From assembly GCF_000439375.1 (NCBI RefSeq), contig NZ_ATMI01000003.1, positions 62,001 to 126,000 on the forward strand: a stretch of 64,000 nt of DNA, read 5' to 3'. The position numbers were made by a program, and so were the translations under genes. The notes under the pieces are model-generated. The model did not search any database. It saw only the letters and a program-made list of their open reading frames with translations, and was not told the origin of the DNA. This document shows, one piece after another, positions 20,229-30,411 of this stretch (the first letter of the stretch is position 1; the number at the start of each line of letters is the position of its first letter). Source of the DNA: Tatumella saanichensis (GTDB lineage: Bacteria; Pseudomonadota; Gammaproteobacteria; Enterobacterales; Enterobacteriaceae).

Positions 20229-20909
20229 ATGAAAATATTACTGGTCGATGATGACAGCGAACTAGGTGCGATGCTGAGCCAGTACCTAGAAGGCGAAGGG
20301 TTTAGTACTGAGTTAGTGATGACCGGCAAACAGGCGGTGACTAGTGCAGCCTCTGGCCAGTATGACGCCATGATCCTCGATATTATGCTGCCGGATATGA
20401 GCGGTATCGATGTGCTGCGTCAGGTGCGGCAACAGGGGCGGTTACCCGTAATTATGCTGACCGCCAAAGGGGATAATATTGACCGCGTGATAGGCTTAGA
20501 GATGGGGGCAGATGACTATGTGCCAAAACCTTGCTATCCCCGTGAATTGGTGGCCCGCCTGCGTTCAGTGATGCGCCGTTTCGAAGAGCAACCGTTGGTG
20601 GCCGAGAAAAAGGAACAGCTAAGTTGTGGCGAACTGACCCTCAACCCGTCGACCCGCGTGTCGGCCTGGCAAGGCAAGGCGTTTGACCTGACCGCATCTG
20701 AGTTTAATTTACTGGAATTACTGATGGCTGCCAGTGATCGCGTCGTGTCCAAAGATGAACTCTCGGAAAAAGCCCTTGGACGTCAACGTGAAGCCTATGA
20801 TCGCAGTGTTGATGTGCATGTCAGCAATATCCGTCAGAAACTCAGTAAGCTGACCCATGACCGAGTAAATATCGAAACCGTTCGCAGCATTGGTTACCGC
20901 ATACGATGA
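20229..20909 (+). CDS. OmpR/CpxR-family response regulator
   Basis: The 226-residue protein has a receiver domain (about 1-115) with acidic residues Asp7-Asp8-Asp9, phospho-acceptor Asp51 ('LDIMLPDMSG'), Thr78 in 'MLTAK', and Lys100 in 'VPKPC'. A winged-helix DNA-binding domain follows (about 130-226), with 'LTASEFNLLELL' and 'SVDVHVSNIRQKL'. The closest pattern I recognise is CpxR, especially 'KILLVDDDSEL' and 'GLEMGADDYVPKP', but the match is too loose to call it CpxR itself. I chose the ATG at 20229, with AGAGAGG upstream, over an upstream ATG at 20202. It overlaps the kinase start by 4 bp. Confidence 0.85.
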   Translation: MKILLVDDDSELGAMLSQYLEGEGFSTELVMTGKQAVTSAASGQYDAMILDIMLPDMSGIDVLRQVRQQGRLPVIMLTAKGDNIDRVIGLEMGADDYVPKPCYPRELVARLRSVMRRFEEQPLVAEKKEQLSCGELTLNPSTRVSAWQGKAFDLTASEFNLLELLMAASDRVVSKDELSEKALGRQREAYDRSVDVHVSNIRQKLSKLTHDRVNIETVRSIGYRIR

Positions 20910-22339
20910 AAGCCGATTACCCCGGGCGACTGTTTTGGAAAATGCTGCTGGTTTTCCTGCTGGTGTTTATCATTCTCAGCCAGATTTTATGGCTGGGCTT
21001 CAGTATGTTCGGTACCGCTGAACCGCCAGGGCAGAAAGAGATCCGTCGGGTACTCGATATGCAGATGGCCTCCGCCGTTTCTGCGTTACAGCTTAACGGA
21101 CCGCAGGGCATAGCCTCACTCACCGAAGGCTGGCCTGCTGAGATGAAAAGTGTGTTTAAGGTACAGACTGACAGCGGTGCGGGCTGCCAAGACGCGGCTG
21201 CACTGTTGCCTGTGCCGGTGGATCTGCCACCGCTGAGAGTGGCGAGTTCTGCACAGCCGGATAGCCGTGGTGCCGAGGCTGACGATCCGCCAGCCTCTCG
21301 GGATGCGCGCCTAGTACCGGATATTCTCTGTCGGCAGGTGAGCGGGCCGCTGGAGCAGCGTTATACGCTGTTTTTCAATACCCGTGCATACCGTCAAGTG
21401 GCGCCGTTGCGTGGTTCGGCAATCCAGCGTTTTCTACATTTACCGATGCCGATGCTCATTTTGTTTGTTCCGATGGGACTGATGTTCAGTCTGCTACTGG
21501 CCTGGAACTTAACCCGGCCAATGCGTCTACTGCGCGAAGGCTTCCGCCAAGTCTCTACCGGTGATCTATCGGTACGTCTTTACCCGAAGATGCAGCGCCG
21601 TCGCGATGAATTGACCACGGTCGCTTATGACTTTGACGCGATGGTCGAGCGCCTTGACCGGTTAGTGAAAACTCGTGAAGAGTTATTGCATGATATCTCC
21701 CATGAGTTGAGAACGCCGCTGGCACGCTTACAGTTGGCCACAGCGCTGGCGCGACAGAACCCGGAAAATGTGGAAACGTCACTGGCGCGTATCGATGACG
21801 AAGCCAGCAAATTGGATAAAATGATCGGTGAACTGCTGACCTTGTCGCGGGCCGAGCATGGCTACTTGGAAGGGGAACAGTTCTTTGACCTTACTAGTTT
21901 GTTGGACGTGGTGGTAGCCGATGCTCGCTTTGAGGCACAGGTGCCGCAGGTAGAGATTGCGGTACGCTACGATGCCCAAGCGGATTATACCGTGCAGGGC
22001 AATGCTGAGATGATCCGCCGCTGTATCGAAAATATTATTCGTAATGCCCTGCGCTTTTCTGGCCCAGGACAAACCATCTCTTTGCGGCTAACCTCTACCG
22101 CGGAGTGGCTGACGCTGATCATTGCCGATCAGGGTCCGGGCGTCGCGCATGAAAAACTGTCCAGTATTTTTGACCCTTTTGTCCGAGTTCAGTCGGCACA
22201 ATCCGGTAAGGGCTATGGCCTAGGGCTTGCGATTGTCCGTAAAGTTGTTCTGGCGCACCACGGAGAGGTCCGGGCCCGTAACCGCCCTAGCGGTGGCTTG
22301 GAAATTACTCTGCGCTTGCCGCACTGGCAGTCCCGTTAA
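20906..22339 (+). CDS. CpxA-like sensor histidine kinase
   Basis: The 477-residue kinase has membrane segments at about 11-33 and 178-200 enclosing a periplasmic sensor of about 145 residues. A HAMP linker, a dimerization domain with 'HDISHELRTPLARLQLA' (phospho-acceptor His266) and an ATPase domain with 'IENIIRNALRF', 'DQGPGV' and 'GYGLGLAIVRKV' follow. The H-box is of the CpxA type. The periplasmic part holds just two Cys (94 and 142), which could form a disulfide. It is coupled to the regulator by ATGA. Its stop codon overlaps the stop of convergent arnF in a shared TTAA. A link to lipid A modification is inferred from position only. Confidence 0.85.
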   Translation: MKADYPGRLFWKMLLVFLLVFIILSQILWLGFSMFGTAEPPGQKEIRRVLDMQMASAVSALQLNGPQGIASLTEGWPAEMKSVFKVQTDSGAGCQDAAALLPVPVDLPPLRVASSAQPDSRGAEADDPPASRDARLVPDILCRQVSGPLEQRYTLFFNTRAYRQVAPLRGSAIQRFLHLPMPMLILFVPMGLMFSLLLAWNLTRPMRLLREGFRQVSTGDLSVRLYPKMQRRRDELTTVAYDFDAMVERLDRLVKTREELLHDISHELRTPLARLQLATALARQNPENVETSLARIDDEASKLDKMIGELLTLSRAEHGYLEGEQFFDLTSLLDVVVADARFEAQVPQVEIAVRYDAQADYTVQGNAEMIRRCIENIIRNALRFSGPGQTISLRLTSTAEWLTLIIADQGPGVAHEKLSSIFDPFVRVQSAQSGKGYGLGLAIVRKVVLAHHGEVRARNRPSGGLEITLRLPHWQSR

Positions 22340-22716
22340 GGCCGTTTGGGGGGAGATGGGGGGCTCGGAACACAGACCAGTAGCACCCCAAGGATCACCA
22401 GTGTCATGCCGGCTAGTAGTGTTGGCGTCATGGGAAATGGGTCGGGTGCCAGCAGCGGCACCAGCAGATAACTGAGACACAGCAATGAATTGGCTTGGCT
22501 TAATGGTAGTGTCTTTAAGGCGAGAAACCAGCAAGCGGCCGATAACAGATAACCCCCAATACCAGCCAGTAGATAACCGCCGACCGGTGCCAGCAGTCGC
22601 GAAAGAGTTTGTCCACTCTGAGTTAGGGCAGGCAGTGCCACGCTGCCTTGTTTCAGGCACAGTTGGGCGAGGGTGACCAGCGCAACACTGGCTAATGCCG
22701 CAATATATCCTTTCAT
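22336..22716 (-). CDS. arnF: ArnF, subunit of the undecaprenyl-phosphate-aminoarabinose flippase
   Basis: ArnE and ArnF, small multidrug resistance-type membrane proteins, are thought to flip undecaprenyl-phosphate-L-Ara4N to the periplasmic face. The 126-residue protein has four hydrophobic segments with 'QLCLKQG' in the first and 'LLSAACWFLALKTLPLSQA' in the second and third. The loop before the last segment is a few residues shorter than in E. coli. Its ATG at 22716 overlaps the expected arnE stop (TTATGA). The proline-rich end reads 'PSPPSPPKRP'. It is the last gene of the arn operon. Confidence 0.9.
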   Translation of the reverse strand: MKGYIAALASVALVTLAQLCLKQGSVALPALTQSGQTLSRLLAPVGGYLLAGIGGYLLSAACWFLALKTLPLSQANSLLCLSYLLVPLLAPDPFPMTPTLLAGMTLVILGVLLVCVPSPPSPPKRP

Positions 22717-23037
22717 AAGCTAGCCCCCAGTAGACTGATCCCTAGCATAATACAGCCGATCCCCCACCATTGGCGGCAGCTAATGCCCTCCTGCCATATA
22801 AAACGAGCAGCCAGGGTAACCAGCACCAGATTAAGGCTGAGCAGTGGATAAGCGAGGAACAGTGGCGTGTGCCGTAATACCATTATCCAGAGGATAAATG
22901 CCCCCCCCCAACCAACAGCCCGCCAGCAGCAGCCAGAATAATAGTTTCCAAGGCGCTGAAGCGGCCATAAGGCTAGCCTGCTTTTGGCACAGTTGACTCA
23001 GAGTGGTGCATAATACGGTGAATAGTAGCAGCGTCAT
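22713..23037 (-). pseudogene. arnE: arnE, flippase subunit, out of frame at a 9-G run
   Basis: From the ATG at 23037 (ATGA overlap with the arnT stop) the frame reads the ArnE N-terminus with 'LSQLCQKQA' and reaches a run of nine G on the minus strand (C-run 22901-22909). As given, the frame then leaves the family sequence and soon stops. With eight G it continues as a clean ArnE: 'GGAFILWIMVLRHTPLFLAYPLLS' and on to a TGA at 22715-22713, which overlaps the arnF start. The repaired protein would be 107 residues. The cause may be a sequencing error in the homopolymer, a real loss of function, or reversible slippage. Confidence 0.88.
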
Positions 23038-24677
23038 CGGCGAGGTCCATACCACAGCAGCAAAAAGCGACCTTGGCGATAACGGTAATCAGGTTGCGGC
23101 CAAGGCGTTGGTGGGGTAGCGGGTGGACGAGGCAAGAGTATCAGTAATGCGACCCCCTGCTGACGCCGGGCCTGCAACCAAGAAGTAAATTCTTGAGCGA
23201 CGACCAGTCGTCCCTGCGCTTGGGGTTTATTTAACCCGTAGGCAAGTTCTCCGGGAGAGCCGTAAAGGCTGATATCACTGCGTTCGGCATACCAACCGGC
23301 AGCGGTCGCTAAACCGGGGTTGGTGGCAATAATATAGCGGCTGGCTGACAAGGGAACCTCGATGGTTTCCAGAAAGCTGCGCGGTTGTTTGGCGTCCCGT
23401 ACTGTATCAGGGATAACGTAGCCTGCCACCAATGCAAGGAGCAGCGGGCACCCAGCACTCAGCGGCCAGAGGCGGCGGGGGCTACGCAGAGTTAATGCTC
23501 CGGCTACCGCCCAGCCGGCAAATGCCAGCAGTAATAATAGTACCTTGTAGGATTCTTGCGGGCTATACAAGGTAAGGGCTGGAACATAACAACTGACCAC
23601 TAAGGCGATGCTGCCTAGTAGTCCGAACATCAGATTAATGATCCCGTTTAGTTTTAGACTGAGCAAGCTGAAACCGTGGCGGGCACTGATTGCCATTAAT
23701 ATTGCTAAGGGTGCAAAGCAGGGCAGTAAGTAGGTGGGCAGTTTGCCGCGGGTAATGCTGAAAAAGAGTAGCGGCATGACCACCCAGCCCAGTAGGTAGA
23801 GGGTCACCGGTTGACGATGACGTTGCTGCCAGCCGTAACCTAGAGCGGCTGGGATCAGCCCCGCCCAGGGTAAAGCACCTGTCAGCAGAAACGGCAGGTA
23901 ATACCAGATGGGTGAACGATGCTGGGCATTGTCACCGGCGAAACGTTGAATATGCTCTACCCAGAAAAAATAACGCCAGAAATCCGGAGCCTGCCAGGCG
24001 ATTGCCAGTGACCAAGGCAGCAGGATAACTAGGGCACTCAGTACCGCCAAAGGACCGTACATCAGGACGTCGCGCCATCGGCGAGTAAAGATAAGCCAAG
24101 GCAGCAGACTCAGGGCGGGCAGCAGTAAGGCGAGCAAGCCTTTGGTCATCACCCCCATTCCGCAAGCCAATCCCAGCCAAAGGTAACCCACCGCCTTACC
24201 GGCACGGCTGGTTGCCTCACAAGCCTGCCACAGTGCCAACATGGCGGCGCATAACCACAGTGCTAGCATCGGGTCCAGCAGGCTGTAAGTGCCAATGGCA
24301 TACACCAGAAAGCAGCTGAGATAGATCAGGGCGGCCAGCATTGCGCTGTGACTGCTGTGCCACTCGCGGCGACAGAAGCGGTAAATGAGTATTGCGCAGA
24401 GCGTGACTGACAGCACCGAGCCTGCCCGTACTGCCAGCGGACTCGTGCCAAATAGAGCCTGAGCCAGTGCATCGATCCAGTAACCGGCAATCGGTTTTTC
24501 AAAGTAGTCCATACCCAGCAGTTGCGGCACAATCAGATTACCGCTGGTCAGCATCTCACGGCTGATTTCCGCGTAACGGGTTTCATCAGGGATCCATAAG
24601 TCGCGGCTGTTTAACGGTAGCAGATAGCTGATCAGATATAACAGCAGGAGCAGTAATGGCGAGAAGGTTCGTATCAT
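23034..24677 (-). CDS. arnT: Undecaprenyl-phosphate-L-Ara4N: lipid A 4-amino-4-deoxy-L-arabinosyltransferase
   Basis: ArnT transfers L-Ara4N from undecaprenyl phosphate to lipid A phosphates on the periplasmic face. This lowers the negative charge and gives resistance to polymyxin and cationic peptides. The 547-residue protein is a GT-C fold membrane enzyme with about 12 hydrophobic segments. The first periplasmic loop carries the catalytic-region motif '[13 protein letters not shown]', and '[11 protein letters not shown]' follows. The C-terminal soluble domain ends in 'GPRR'. It overlaps arnD and arnE by 4 bp each. Confidence 0.95.
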   Translation of the reverse strand: MIRTFSPLLLLLLYLISYLLPLNSRDLWIPDETRYAEISREMLTSGNLIVPQLLGMDYFEKPIAGYWIDALAQALFGTSPLAVRAGSVLSVTLCAILIYRFCRREWHSSHSAMLAALIYLSCFLVYAIGTYSLLDPMLALWLCAAMLALWQACEATSRAGKAVGYLWLGLACGMGVMTKGLLALLLPALSLLPWLIFTRRWRDVLMYGPLAVLSALVILLPWSLAIAWQAPDFWRYFFWVEHIQRFAGDNAQHRSPIWYYLPFLLTGALPWAGLIPAALGYGWQQRHRQPVTLYLLGWVVMPLLFFSITRGKLPTYLLPCFAPLAILMAISARHGFSLLSLKLNGIINLMFGLLGSIALVVSCYVPALTLYSPQESYKVLLLLLAFAGWAVAGALTLRSPRRLWPLSAGCPLLLALVAGYVIPDTVRDAKQPRSFLETIEVPLSASRYIIATNPGLATAAGWYAERSDISLYGSPGELAYGLNKPQAQGRLVVAQEFTSWLQARRQQGVALLILLPRPPATPPTPWPQPDYRYRQGRFLLLWYGPRR

Positions 24678-25579
24678 GGAAGGCTGTTCTCACCGGCAGA
24701 TTGACAGCCCACCCAGCCTTCACGACCTGGGACGTGGCCACGGATCACCTGCGCCACCGGTAGGGTAGTGACATCCTCCGGCAGCAGTGCACTCAAGGGA
24801 ACGAACTGTATTCCCCTTACTTGCGCCTGCCGCAGCAGTTGCTTGAATTCCTGCAGACAGGCGATACCTTCCACTTCCGCATGCAGCGTATAAACGGCTA
24901 CTCCGTTTAGCCTCTCCATAGCATCCAGAATAAAGGGGTTATAGTCAGTGGCAGAGACGGTTCTGCCTATAACTTCATCTCGAGTCGGCAGGCTAACGGG
25001 GATTTGTACACTCCCGTAAGCACTGCCCGAAAGCTGTGGTAAGAAGGGCGACACCCCGCGGCAGTCGCTGTTGTAGAGGAAATCGAATGGCTGTTTGGCG
25101 CGGATAACCCGTATATCTGCTCGCCAGCCGGGTACTGCCGAACAACGCACCGGCTGACCAGTAATGGCTTCCAATGCCTTGATACCATGCTCAAGCTCAC
25201 GGCTCAGGCGCTCCGCTGACCAGTAACCAGCATGGCGCTGCCAGCCATAATGATCCCAGGCATGTAGCCCAGTTTCATGGTAGGCGGCACAGCGACGAAT
25301 GATCTCGGCATTGTCAGGGCCGATTATTCGACCCGGCCAGGCGCTACCGGCCAATAAAATATCCCAGCCATACAGAGACGGTGCATTAGAGCGTAGCATT
25401 TTCCACAGAAAGGCGGGTTTGATCAGCCGCCACAGATGACGGCCCATGTTGTCTGGGCCGACGCTAAAAAATACAGAGGCACGGATCTGTTGCTGTGCTA
25501 GCAGATCCAGCAGGGCGGGCATACCGTGGCGGGTGCCGCGCCAGGTATCAACGTCAATCCGTAAGCCGACGGCTTTCAT
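24674..25579 (-). CDS. arnD: 4-deoxy-4-formamido-L-arabinose-phosphoundecaprenol deformylase
   Basis: ArnD removes the formyl group from undecaprenyl-phosphate-L-Ara4FN, an essential step before flipping. The 301-residue protein has the NodB/polysaccharide-deacetylase fold with '[14 protein letters not shown]' at the start (metal-binding Asp) and '[11 protein letters not shown]' in the middle (His residues). It overlaps arnA and arnT by 4 bp at each end. Confidence 0.95.
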   Translation of the reverse strand: MKAVGLRIDVDTWRGTRHGMPALLDLLAQQQIRASVFFSVGPDNMGRHLWRLIKPAFLWKMLRSNAPSLYGWDILLAGSAWPGRIIGPDNAEIIRRCAAYHETGLHAWDHYGWQRHAGYWSAERLSRELEHGIKALEAITGQPVRCSAVPGWRADIRVIRAKQPFDFLYNSDCRGVSPFLPQLSGSAYGSVQIPVSLPTRDEVIGRTVSATDYNPFILDAMERLNGVAVYTLHAEVEGIACLQEFKQLLRQAQVRGIQFVPLSALLPEDVTTLPVAQVIRGHVPGREGWVGCQSAGENSLP

Positions 25580-27561
25580 TGGCGGGCCTGTCGTCTAGCG
25601 ACCAGATCCCGTAGGAAAAAGTCTAGCGTCTGTGCGACCGTCTGTTCTGTTGGGGTCTGTGGCTCCCAGCCCAGCAACTTTTTGGCATTACGAATATCCG
25701 GCTTACGGTGGGTGACATCTTGGTAACCTTTACCGTAATAGCTGCTACCGGGGATTTGGCGTACACCGGCGAACGGCGGAAACTGGTGGCGTAGCGGATG
25801 CTGTTCAAAACTCCGGCACAGCATATCAGCCAGTTCAGCGATACTGGCTTCGTTGTCTGGATTACCGATATTGATGATACGCCCATCGCAGTTGTGCTGT
25901 TTATTTTCGATAATACGGAACAAGGCCTCAACGCCGTCATTGATATCGGTAAAACAGCGTTTTTGCTGGCCACCGTCTACGAGCTGAATCGGTGTGCCTT
26001 CCACCAGATTAAGGATTAATTGAGTAATTGCCCGTGAACTGCCAATCCGCGCCGAGTCGAGTGTATCCAGCCTGGGGCCCATCCAGTTAAACGGACGAAA
26101 TAAGGTAAAGCGTAGCCCCTGTGTCTCGCCATAGGCCCAGATCACCCGATCCAGAAGCTGTTTAGAGACCGAGTAGATCCAGCGAGGTTTATTGATCGGT
26201 CCGACCACCAAATTAGAGTGATCTTCATCGAAAGTCGGGTCAGTACACATGCCATAGACTTCAGAGGTGGAGGGGAAGATGATCCTTTTGCGGTGGCGAA
26301 CACAAGCACGGATAATTTTCAGGTTCTCTTCAAAATCTAGTTCGAAGACCCGTAATGAGTTTCGGGTATATTCAATCGGTGTAGCGATCGCCACCAGCGG
26401 TAAGACCAAGTCACATTTTTTGATGTGGTATTCGATCCATTCCGTATGGATACTGATATCGCCCTCAACAAAATGAAAACGCGGGTGGCCGATAAAAGCG
26501 CTGATAGCATCACTGCTGATGTCCATACCGTAGACCTCATAGCGCGTCTCTCTCAGTAGCCGTTCTGTCAGATGATTACCGATAAAACCATTTACCCCGA
26601 GGATCAGCACTCGTATCGGCTGCCGTTCAGGCAGTAATGGCTGGCGGCAGAGCAGCGATCCTTCGGTCAGGCCGAGGTGCCGGGCCAGCGCTGGACCGGG
26701 TAGATAGACGCCCTGTTGCTGCTGGCCATTGAGGACTTCCAGGCTGCCTTCACCACAGGCAATAGAGAACGGGTCAACCGATAACACTTGGCCGGGAAGT
26801 TGATGGTGCGGTGTCTGGCAGATGGATGAACGCCAGATAATAAAATGCTTATCGCCGCTGTCGCTGAAGGCTCCGGGCCAGGGCGCATTGAGGGCTCGGA
26901 CCAAATTATGGATATCCGTGGCTGGTAACTGCCAGTTAATACGGCCATCAGCAGGGGTGCGGCGTGTCACCCAGCTCGCTTGGGAAGCATCTTGCGGCTG
27001 ACGTGGCGCGTGGCCTTCAAGGATCAGTGGCAGGGTTTCTGCCAGCAATTTTTCAGTAGTCACCACCAGTTTTCGGTGCAGGCGTAATGCATCATCCAGC
27101 GGGTCGATAGTCACTGGTTTCTGACTGACAATATCCCCAGCATCGGCCTCCGCCACCATATGGTGTAGGGTGACACCGGTCTGCTTTTCCCCGCGCAGTA
27201 GAACCCAATTAAGCGGTGCGCGGCCACGATAACTCGGCAGCAGTGAGCAATGCAGGTTATAGGCGCCAACTGAAGCGAGATCGAGGATCTCTTGGCTTAA
27301 TAACTGACGATAATGAAAGGAGAAGATCGCTTCCGGCTGTAATTGACGGATATGATCGACCCACAGAGGATGGTTTATGTCCTGCGGGCAGCACACCGTA
27401 ATCCGGTGCTCTGCCGCTAGCTGAGCCACTGAATCGAAAAATAGGTGTTCACCGGCCGCATCCGGGTGGGTGAAAATAGTCGTGATGTCAAAGCCCTGCG
27501 CCAACAGAGCACGGATGCCGGTACAGCCGATATCGTGATAGGCAAAAACAACGGTTTTCAT
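25576..27561 (-). CDS. arnA: Bifunctional UDP-Ara4N formyltransferase / UDP-glucuronate decarboxylase
   Basis: ArnA carries two activities. The N-terminal formyltransferase (about 1-300) uses formyl-tetrahydrofolate; its catalytic Asn102, His104 and Asp140 are in place ('[19 protein letters not shown]', 'EADAGD'). The C-terminal domain (about 315-661) is a short-chain dehydrogenase that oxidatively decarboxylates UDP-glucuronic acid, with the NAD-binding '[11 protein letters not shown]' and 'STSEVYGMC'. The length of 661 is near E. coli ArnA (660). It overlaps arnC and arnD by 4 bp each. Confidence 0.96.
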   Translation of the reverse strand: MKTVVFAYHDIGCTGIRALLAQGFDITTIFTHPDAAGEHLFFDSVAQLAAEHRITVCCPQDINHPLWVDHIRQLQPEAIFSFHYRQLLSQEILDLASVGAYNLHCSLLPSYRGRAPLNWVLLRGEKQTGVTLHHMVAEADAGDIVSQKPVTIDPLDDALRLHRKLVVTTEKLLAETLPLILEGHAPRQPQDASQASWVTRRTPADGRINWQLPATDIHNLVRALNAPWPGAFSDSGDKHFIIWRSSICQTPHHQLPGQVLSVDPFSIACGEGSLEVLNGQQQQGVYLPGPALARHLGLTEGSLLCRQPLLPERQPIRVLILGVNGFIGNHLTERLLRETRYEVYGMDISSDAISAFIGHPRFHFVEGDISIHTEWIEYHIKKCDLVLPLVAIATPIEYTRNSLRVFELDFEENLKIIRACVRHRKRIIFPSTSEVYGMCTDPTFDEDHSNLVVGPINKPRWIYSVSKQLLDRVIWAYGETQGLRFTLFRPFNWMGPRLDTLDSARIGSSRAITQLILNLVEGTPIQLVDGGQQKRCFTDINDGVEALFRIIENKQHNCDGRIINIGNPDNEASIAELADMLCRSFEQHPLRHQFPPFAGVRQIPGSSYYGKGYQDVTHRKPDIRNAKKLLGWEPQTPTEQTVAQTLDFFLRDLVARRQARQ

Positions 27562-28544
27562 TGTTGAGGTTCCTTTTCTGTCTTCGCTCTCTTTCCATGA
27601 GTGATGACCTGTCTGACAAAGTAACGAGGGCGGGCACGCACATCGCCATAGATACGGCCGATATACTCCCCTAACAGGCCGAGGCCGATAAACTGGGCGC
27701 CACTGAAGATGAACAGTACGGCGAACAGGGTAAATACGCCATCAGCAGCCCAGGATGCGCCCAAGGCGAGACGTAATAGCAGTAACAGTACTGCCAGTAG
27801 AAAACCGACAGCAGCCAGCAGTGCACCGAACAGGCTTAACATTCGTAACGGGGTAGTAGTGACGCAAGTCACGAGGTCATACATAAGGTTAATCAGTTGC
27901 ATCAGACTGTATCGTGAGTTGCCATGAAGGCGGCCATCATGTCTGACGGTTATCTCGCGGGTGGTACGTGCAAAGCTATTGGCCAGCAGGGGGATAAAAG
28001 TACTGCGTTCTGGGCACTGCAACATGGACTCGACAATCGGACGGCGATAGGCACGCAGCATGCAGCCATAATCCCCCACTGGTTTGCCGGTACTGCTGCT
28101 GACCATACGGTTAATCAACTGTGAGGCCAGACGGCGAAAGAAGCTATCCTGGCGGCGCTGGCGACGAGTGTTAACCACATCAACGCCCTGATGGGCCGCA
28201 CTGATCAGCTGAGGGATCTCCTCAGGAGGATTTTGTAAGTCAGCATCCAATGTGATGATCAGATCACCGCTGACATAGGCAAAACCGGCCATAATCGCCG
28301 CATGTTGGCCGTAGTTACGGTTTAGTAAGATAGTGGTAATGCCGCTGTCCGGTTGACGGGCAGCCTCGCATAGCAGCTGCGGTGAGTGGTCATCGCTGCC
28401 ATCATCCACCAGTATTATTTCCCATTGGCAATCTAGCTGCGAGCAAACAGTGCGGAGACGGCGTAGCAACTCCGGCAAGCACTGTTGCTCATTACAGACC
28501 GGGATCACGATGGAGACTTTGCGAATAGGTTCAATTTCCCGCAC
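27558..28544 (-). CDS. arnC: Undecaprenyl-phosphate 4-deoxy-4-formamido-L-arabinose transferase
   Basis: ArnC moves formylated Ara4N from UDP to undecaprenyl phosphate on the cytosolic face. It is a family 2 glycosyltransferase with '[18 protein letters not shown]' at the start, the 'LVDDGSDD' and '[14 protein letters not shown]' metal motifs, and two C-terminal membrane segments. I chose the GTG at 28544 (328 residues): it gives the family start (V)[12 protein letters not shown], has GAGG upstream, and overlaps arnB by 14 bp. Longer in-frame starts would lie deeper in arnB. Confidence 0.94.
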   Translation of the reverse strand: MREIEPIRKVSIVIPVCNEQQCLPELLRRLRTVCSQLDCQWEIILVDDGSDDHSPQLLCEAARQPDSGITTILLNRNYGQHAAIMAGFAYVSGDLIITLDADLQNPPEEIPQLISAAHQGVDVVNTRRQRRQDSFFRRLASQLINRMVSSSTGKPVGDYGCMLRAYRRPIVESMLQCPERSTFIPLLANSFARTTREITVRHDGRLHGNSRYSLMQLINLMYDLVTCVTTTPLRMLSLFGALLAAVGFLLAVLLLLLRLALGASWAADGVFTLFAVLFIFSGAQFIGLGLLGEYIGRIYGDVRARPRYFVRQVITHGKRAKTEKEPQQ

Positions 28545-29685
28545 GGAACACCTCGCCAATGTCCTGAACGGCATCGATGACCCGTTGGCACTGCCCATCG
28601 GTCATTTGCGGGAACAGGGGGATCGAACACAATCGCGCGCTGTTCCACTCGCTGTGGGGTAGTGACAGATGCGGCTGCTGTTGCCGATACCAGGGATGCT
28701 GATGGACCGCCAGAAAGTGGATACCGGTACCGATTTGCCGTTGTTTCATTTGCAGCATAAAGTCATCGCGGCTCAGTCCACAGTGATTAGGGTCAATGCG
28801 CAGAATAAACAGATGCCATGCATGACGATGAGGCCAAGCCGGTAGGCTCAGTGGCAGGAAGGGAGAGCCTTGTAACTGTTGCAGATACTGCTCTGCAATC
28901 TGCTGACGGCGGGCAGTGATTTGTGGTAGCTGAGTCAGCTGGTGGCGAGCAATGGCGGCTTGAATATCGGTAAGATTATACTTGAAACCGGGGGTTATCA
29001 CCCGTGCATGTGCGGGACGTCCTGCCGTTTGACGATCAAAGCTGTCACTCTCCAGCCCGTGGAAACGTAGACGGCGTATCTTTTCCGCCAAGTCCCGATC
29101 AGAAGTGACGACCATTCCACCTTCGGCACAGGTAATGTTTTTTATTGCATGGAAGGAGAACAGCACCGTATTGCTACGGCCTATAGGACGGCCCCGGTAG
29201 TTGCAGCCGAGAGCATGGGCCGCGTCTTCGATGACCGGGATGTGATAACGTGTGGCGAGGGTATTAATGGAGTCCATATCAGCAGGTGCACCGGCAAAAT
29301 GCACGGGGATAATCGCCCTAGTGCGTGGTGTGATCGCCTGCGCCAAGCCGTCGGCGCTGACCATCAGTGAGTGACGGTCAATGTCTACCATCACCGGTGT
29401 CGCTCCCAGCAGAGTGATAATGTTGGCGGTGGATACCCAGGTCATCGAGGGGGTAATCACTTCATCACCGGGACCGATACCCAGCGCCATTAGGGTAAGA
29501 TGTAAGGCCGCGGTGGCAGAGCTGACTGCGACGGCATACGTAGCCCCCGTTAGATCACAGACTGCCTGCTCCAGTGCGTGGTTTTCCGGTCCAGTAGTGA
29601 TCCATCCGGAGTCAATGACCCGGCGAACCACCTTGATATCATCCTCATTGAGGGAGGGTTTGGAAAAGGGGATAAAATCACTCAT
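28531..29685 (-). CDS. arnB: UDP-4-amino-4-deoxy-L-arabinose-oxoglutarate aminotransferase
   Basis: ArnB transfers an amino group from glutamate to UDP-4-keto-pentose, making UDP-L-Ara4N. The 384-residue protein is a DegT/DnrJ/EryC1-family PLP enzyme. The PLP lysine is Lys182 in '[15 protein letters not shown]', and the family start '[11 protein letters not shown]' is present. AGGGA lies 11 bp before the ATG. It is the first gene of arnBCADTEF. No convincing PmrA or PhoP box was found upstream. Confidence 0.96.
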   Translation of the reverse strand: MSDFIPFSKPSLNEDDIKVVRRVIDSGWITTGPENHALEQAVCDLTGATYAVAVSSATAALHLTLMALGIGPGDEVITPSMTWVSTANIITLLGATPVMVDIDRHSLMVSADGLAQAITPRTRAIIPVHFAGAPADMDSINTLATRYHIPVIEDAAHALGCNYRGRPIGRSNTVLFSFHAIKNITCAEGGMVVTSDRDLAEKIRRLRFHGLESDSFDRQTAGRPAHARVITPGFKYNLTDIQAAIARHQLTQLPQITARRQQIAEQYLQQLQGSPFLPLSLPAWPHRHAWHLFILRIDPNHCGLSRDDFMLQMKQRQIGTGIHFLAVHQHPWYRQQQPHLSLPHSEWNSARLCSIPLFPQMTDGQCQRVIDAVQDIGEVFRAGN

Positions 29686-30357
29686 TATGCTATTCCCTGC
29701 ATTGTGAGTTGAATCAATATTCTTCGGTATTATTTTGTCAGCCAGACAAAATATCTCGAGACTTAATAAAGGGCTCCTGCAGAGGATCGTAAAATAAAAA
29801 ACATGCCTGCAGGCAGAGTTTCGGTTTTTATTCTACAGTAGCTAAAATAAAGATGCTTTTAATTTATCTTTATCTTGATCATTTTAATATTATTACAGTC
29901 GTGTTTTTAGTTTAAGAAAAAATCTCATTTAAAATCCGTGAATGATTACCTCTGAGCGCCCCCGCTAAGGGGGCAGCGCTGCCAGGGATGGCTATTGGCA
30001 TTAAACAGGCTACGTCAGCGGCGTGTTTTAGCGTACTGACAGAACAGTATGTCTTTTTATGCAATATGACTGTCGGTTTTATGGCTCCAATAATAGTGAG
30101 CTCTACACGCCAAGTAAATCCTCGGTGGACGTAATGGATTAATGACTATCGCAGGCTTAATAATTATTATTTTTGATAGAGCAGCTCTATATTCTGTCGT
30201 GCCAGGCTATATTCACTATATAAGTATTATTAATACGCGAGTATTTCTGACCGCTATCATCTTTATGGGAAGGGAAAAGGGTGGCTACTGCGATCAGTCT
30301 TCGGTGCGCAGTGAAGTGTGACCGCTATGGCGCATCTCAGGCCACGGCGTTAGCGAG
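29686..30357. other. AT-rich intergenic region between arnB and the crr terminator
   Basis: About 670 bp with no open frame that resembles a protein. It should contain the arn promoter near 29700-29940, where AT-rich stretches are dense. A GCCCCC/GGGGGC hairpin lies at 29958-29974 without a T-run. In E. coli, pdxK follows crr; no trace of it is visible here. Confidence 0.6.
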
Positions 30358-30390
30358 AAAAAAAACGCCGGTCAGGAACCTCTGCCGGCG
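30358..30390 (-). terminator. Intrinsic terminator after crr
   Basis: On the minus strand the stem ACGCCGG/CCGGCGT (30384-30390 with 30364-30370) runs into a T-run (A-run 30358-30364). It lies 21 bp after the crr stop and probably ends the pts operon. Confidence 0.9.
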
Positions 30391-30411
30391 TCTAGGATCA
30401 CTCGTAATGGC

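Noticed and set aside
29686-29950. PmrA or PhoP boxes before arnB
   Set aside because: Several TTTAA and CTTAAT-like words occur because the region is AT-rich, but no pair has the correct spacing and orientation.
20122-30411. Genomic island or prophage carrying arn
   Set aside because: There is no integrase, transposase, tRNA end or direct repeat at either border, and base composition looks like that of the neighbours.
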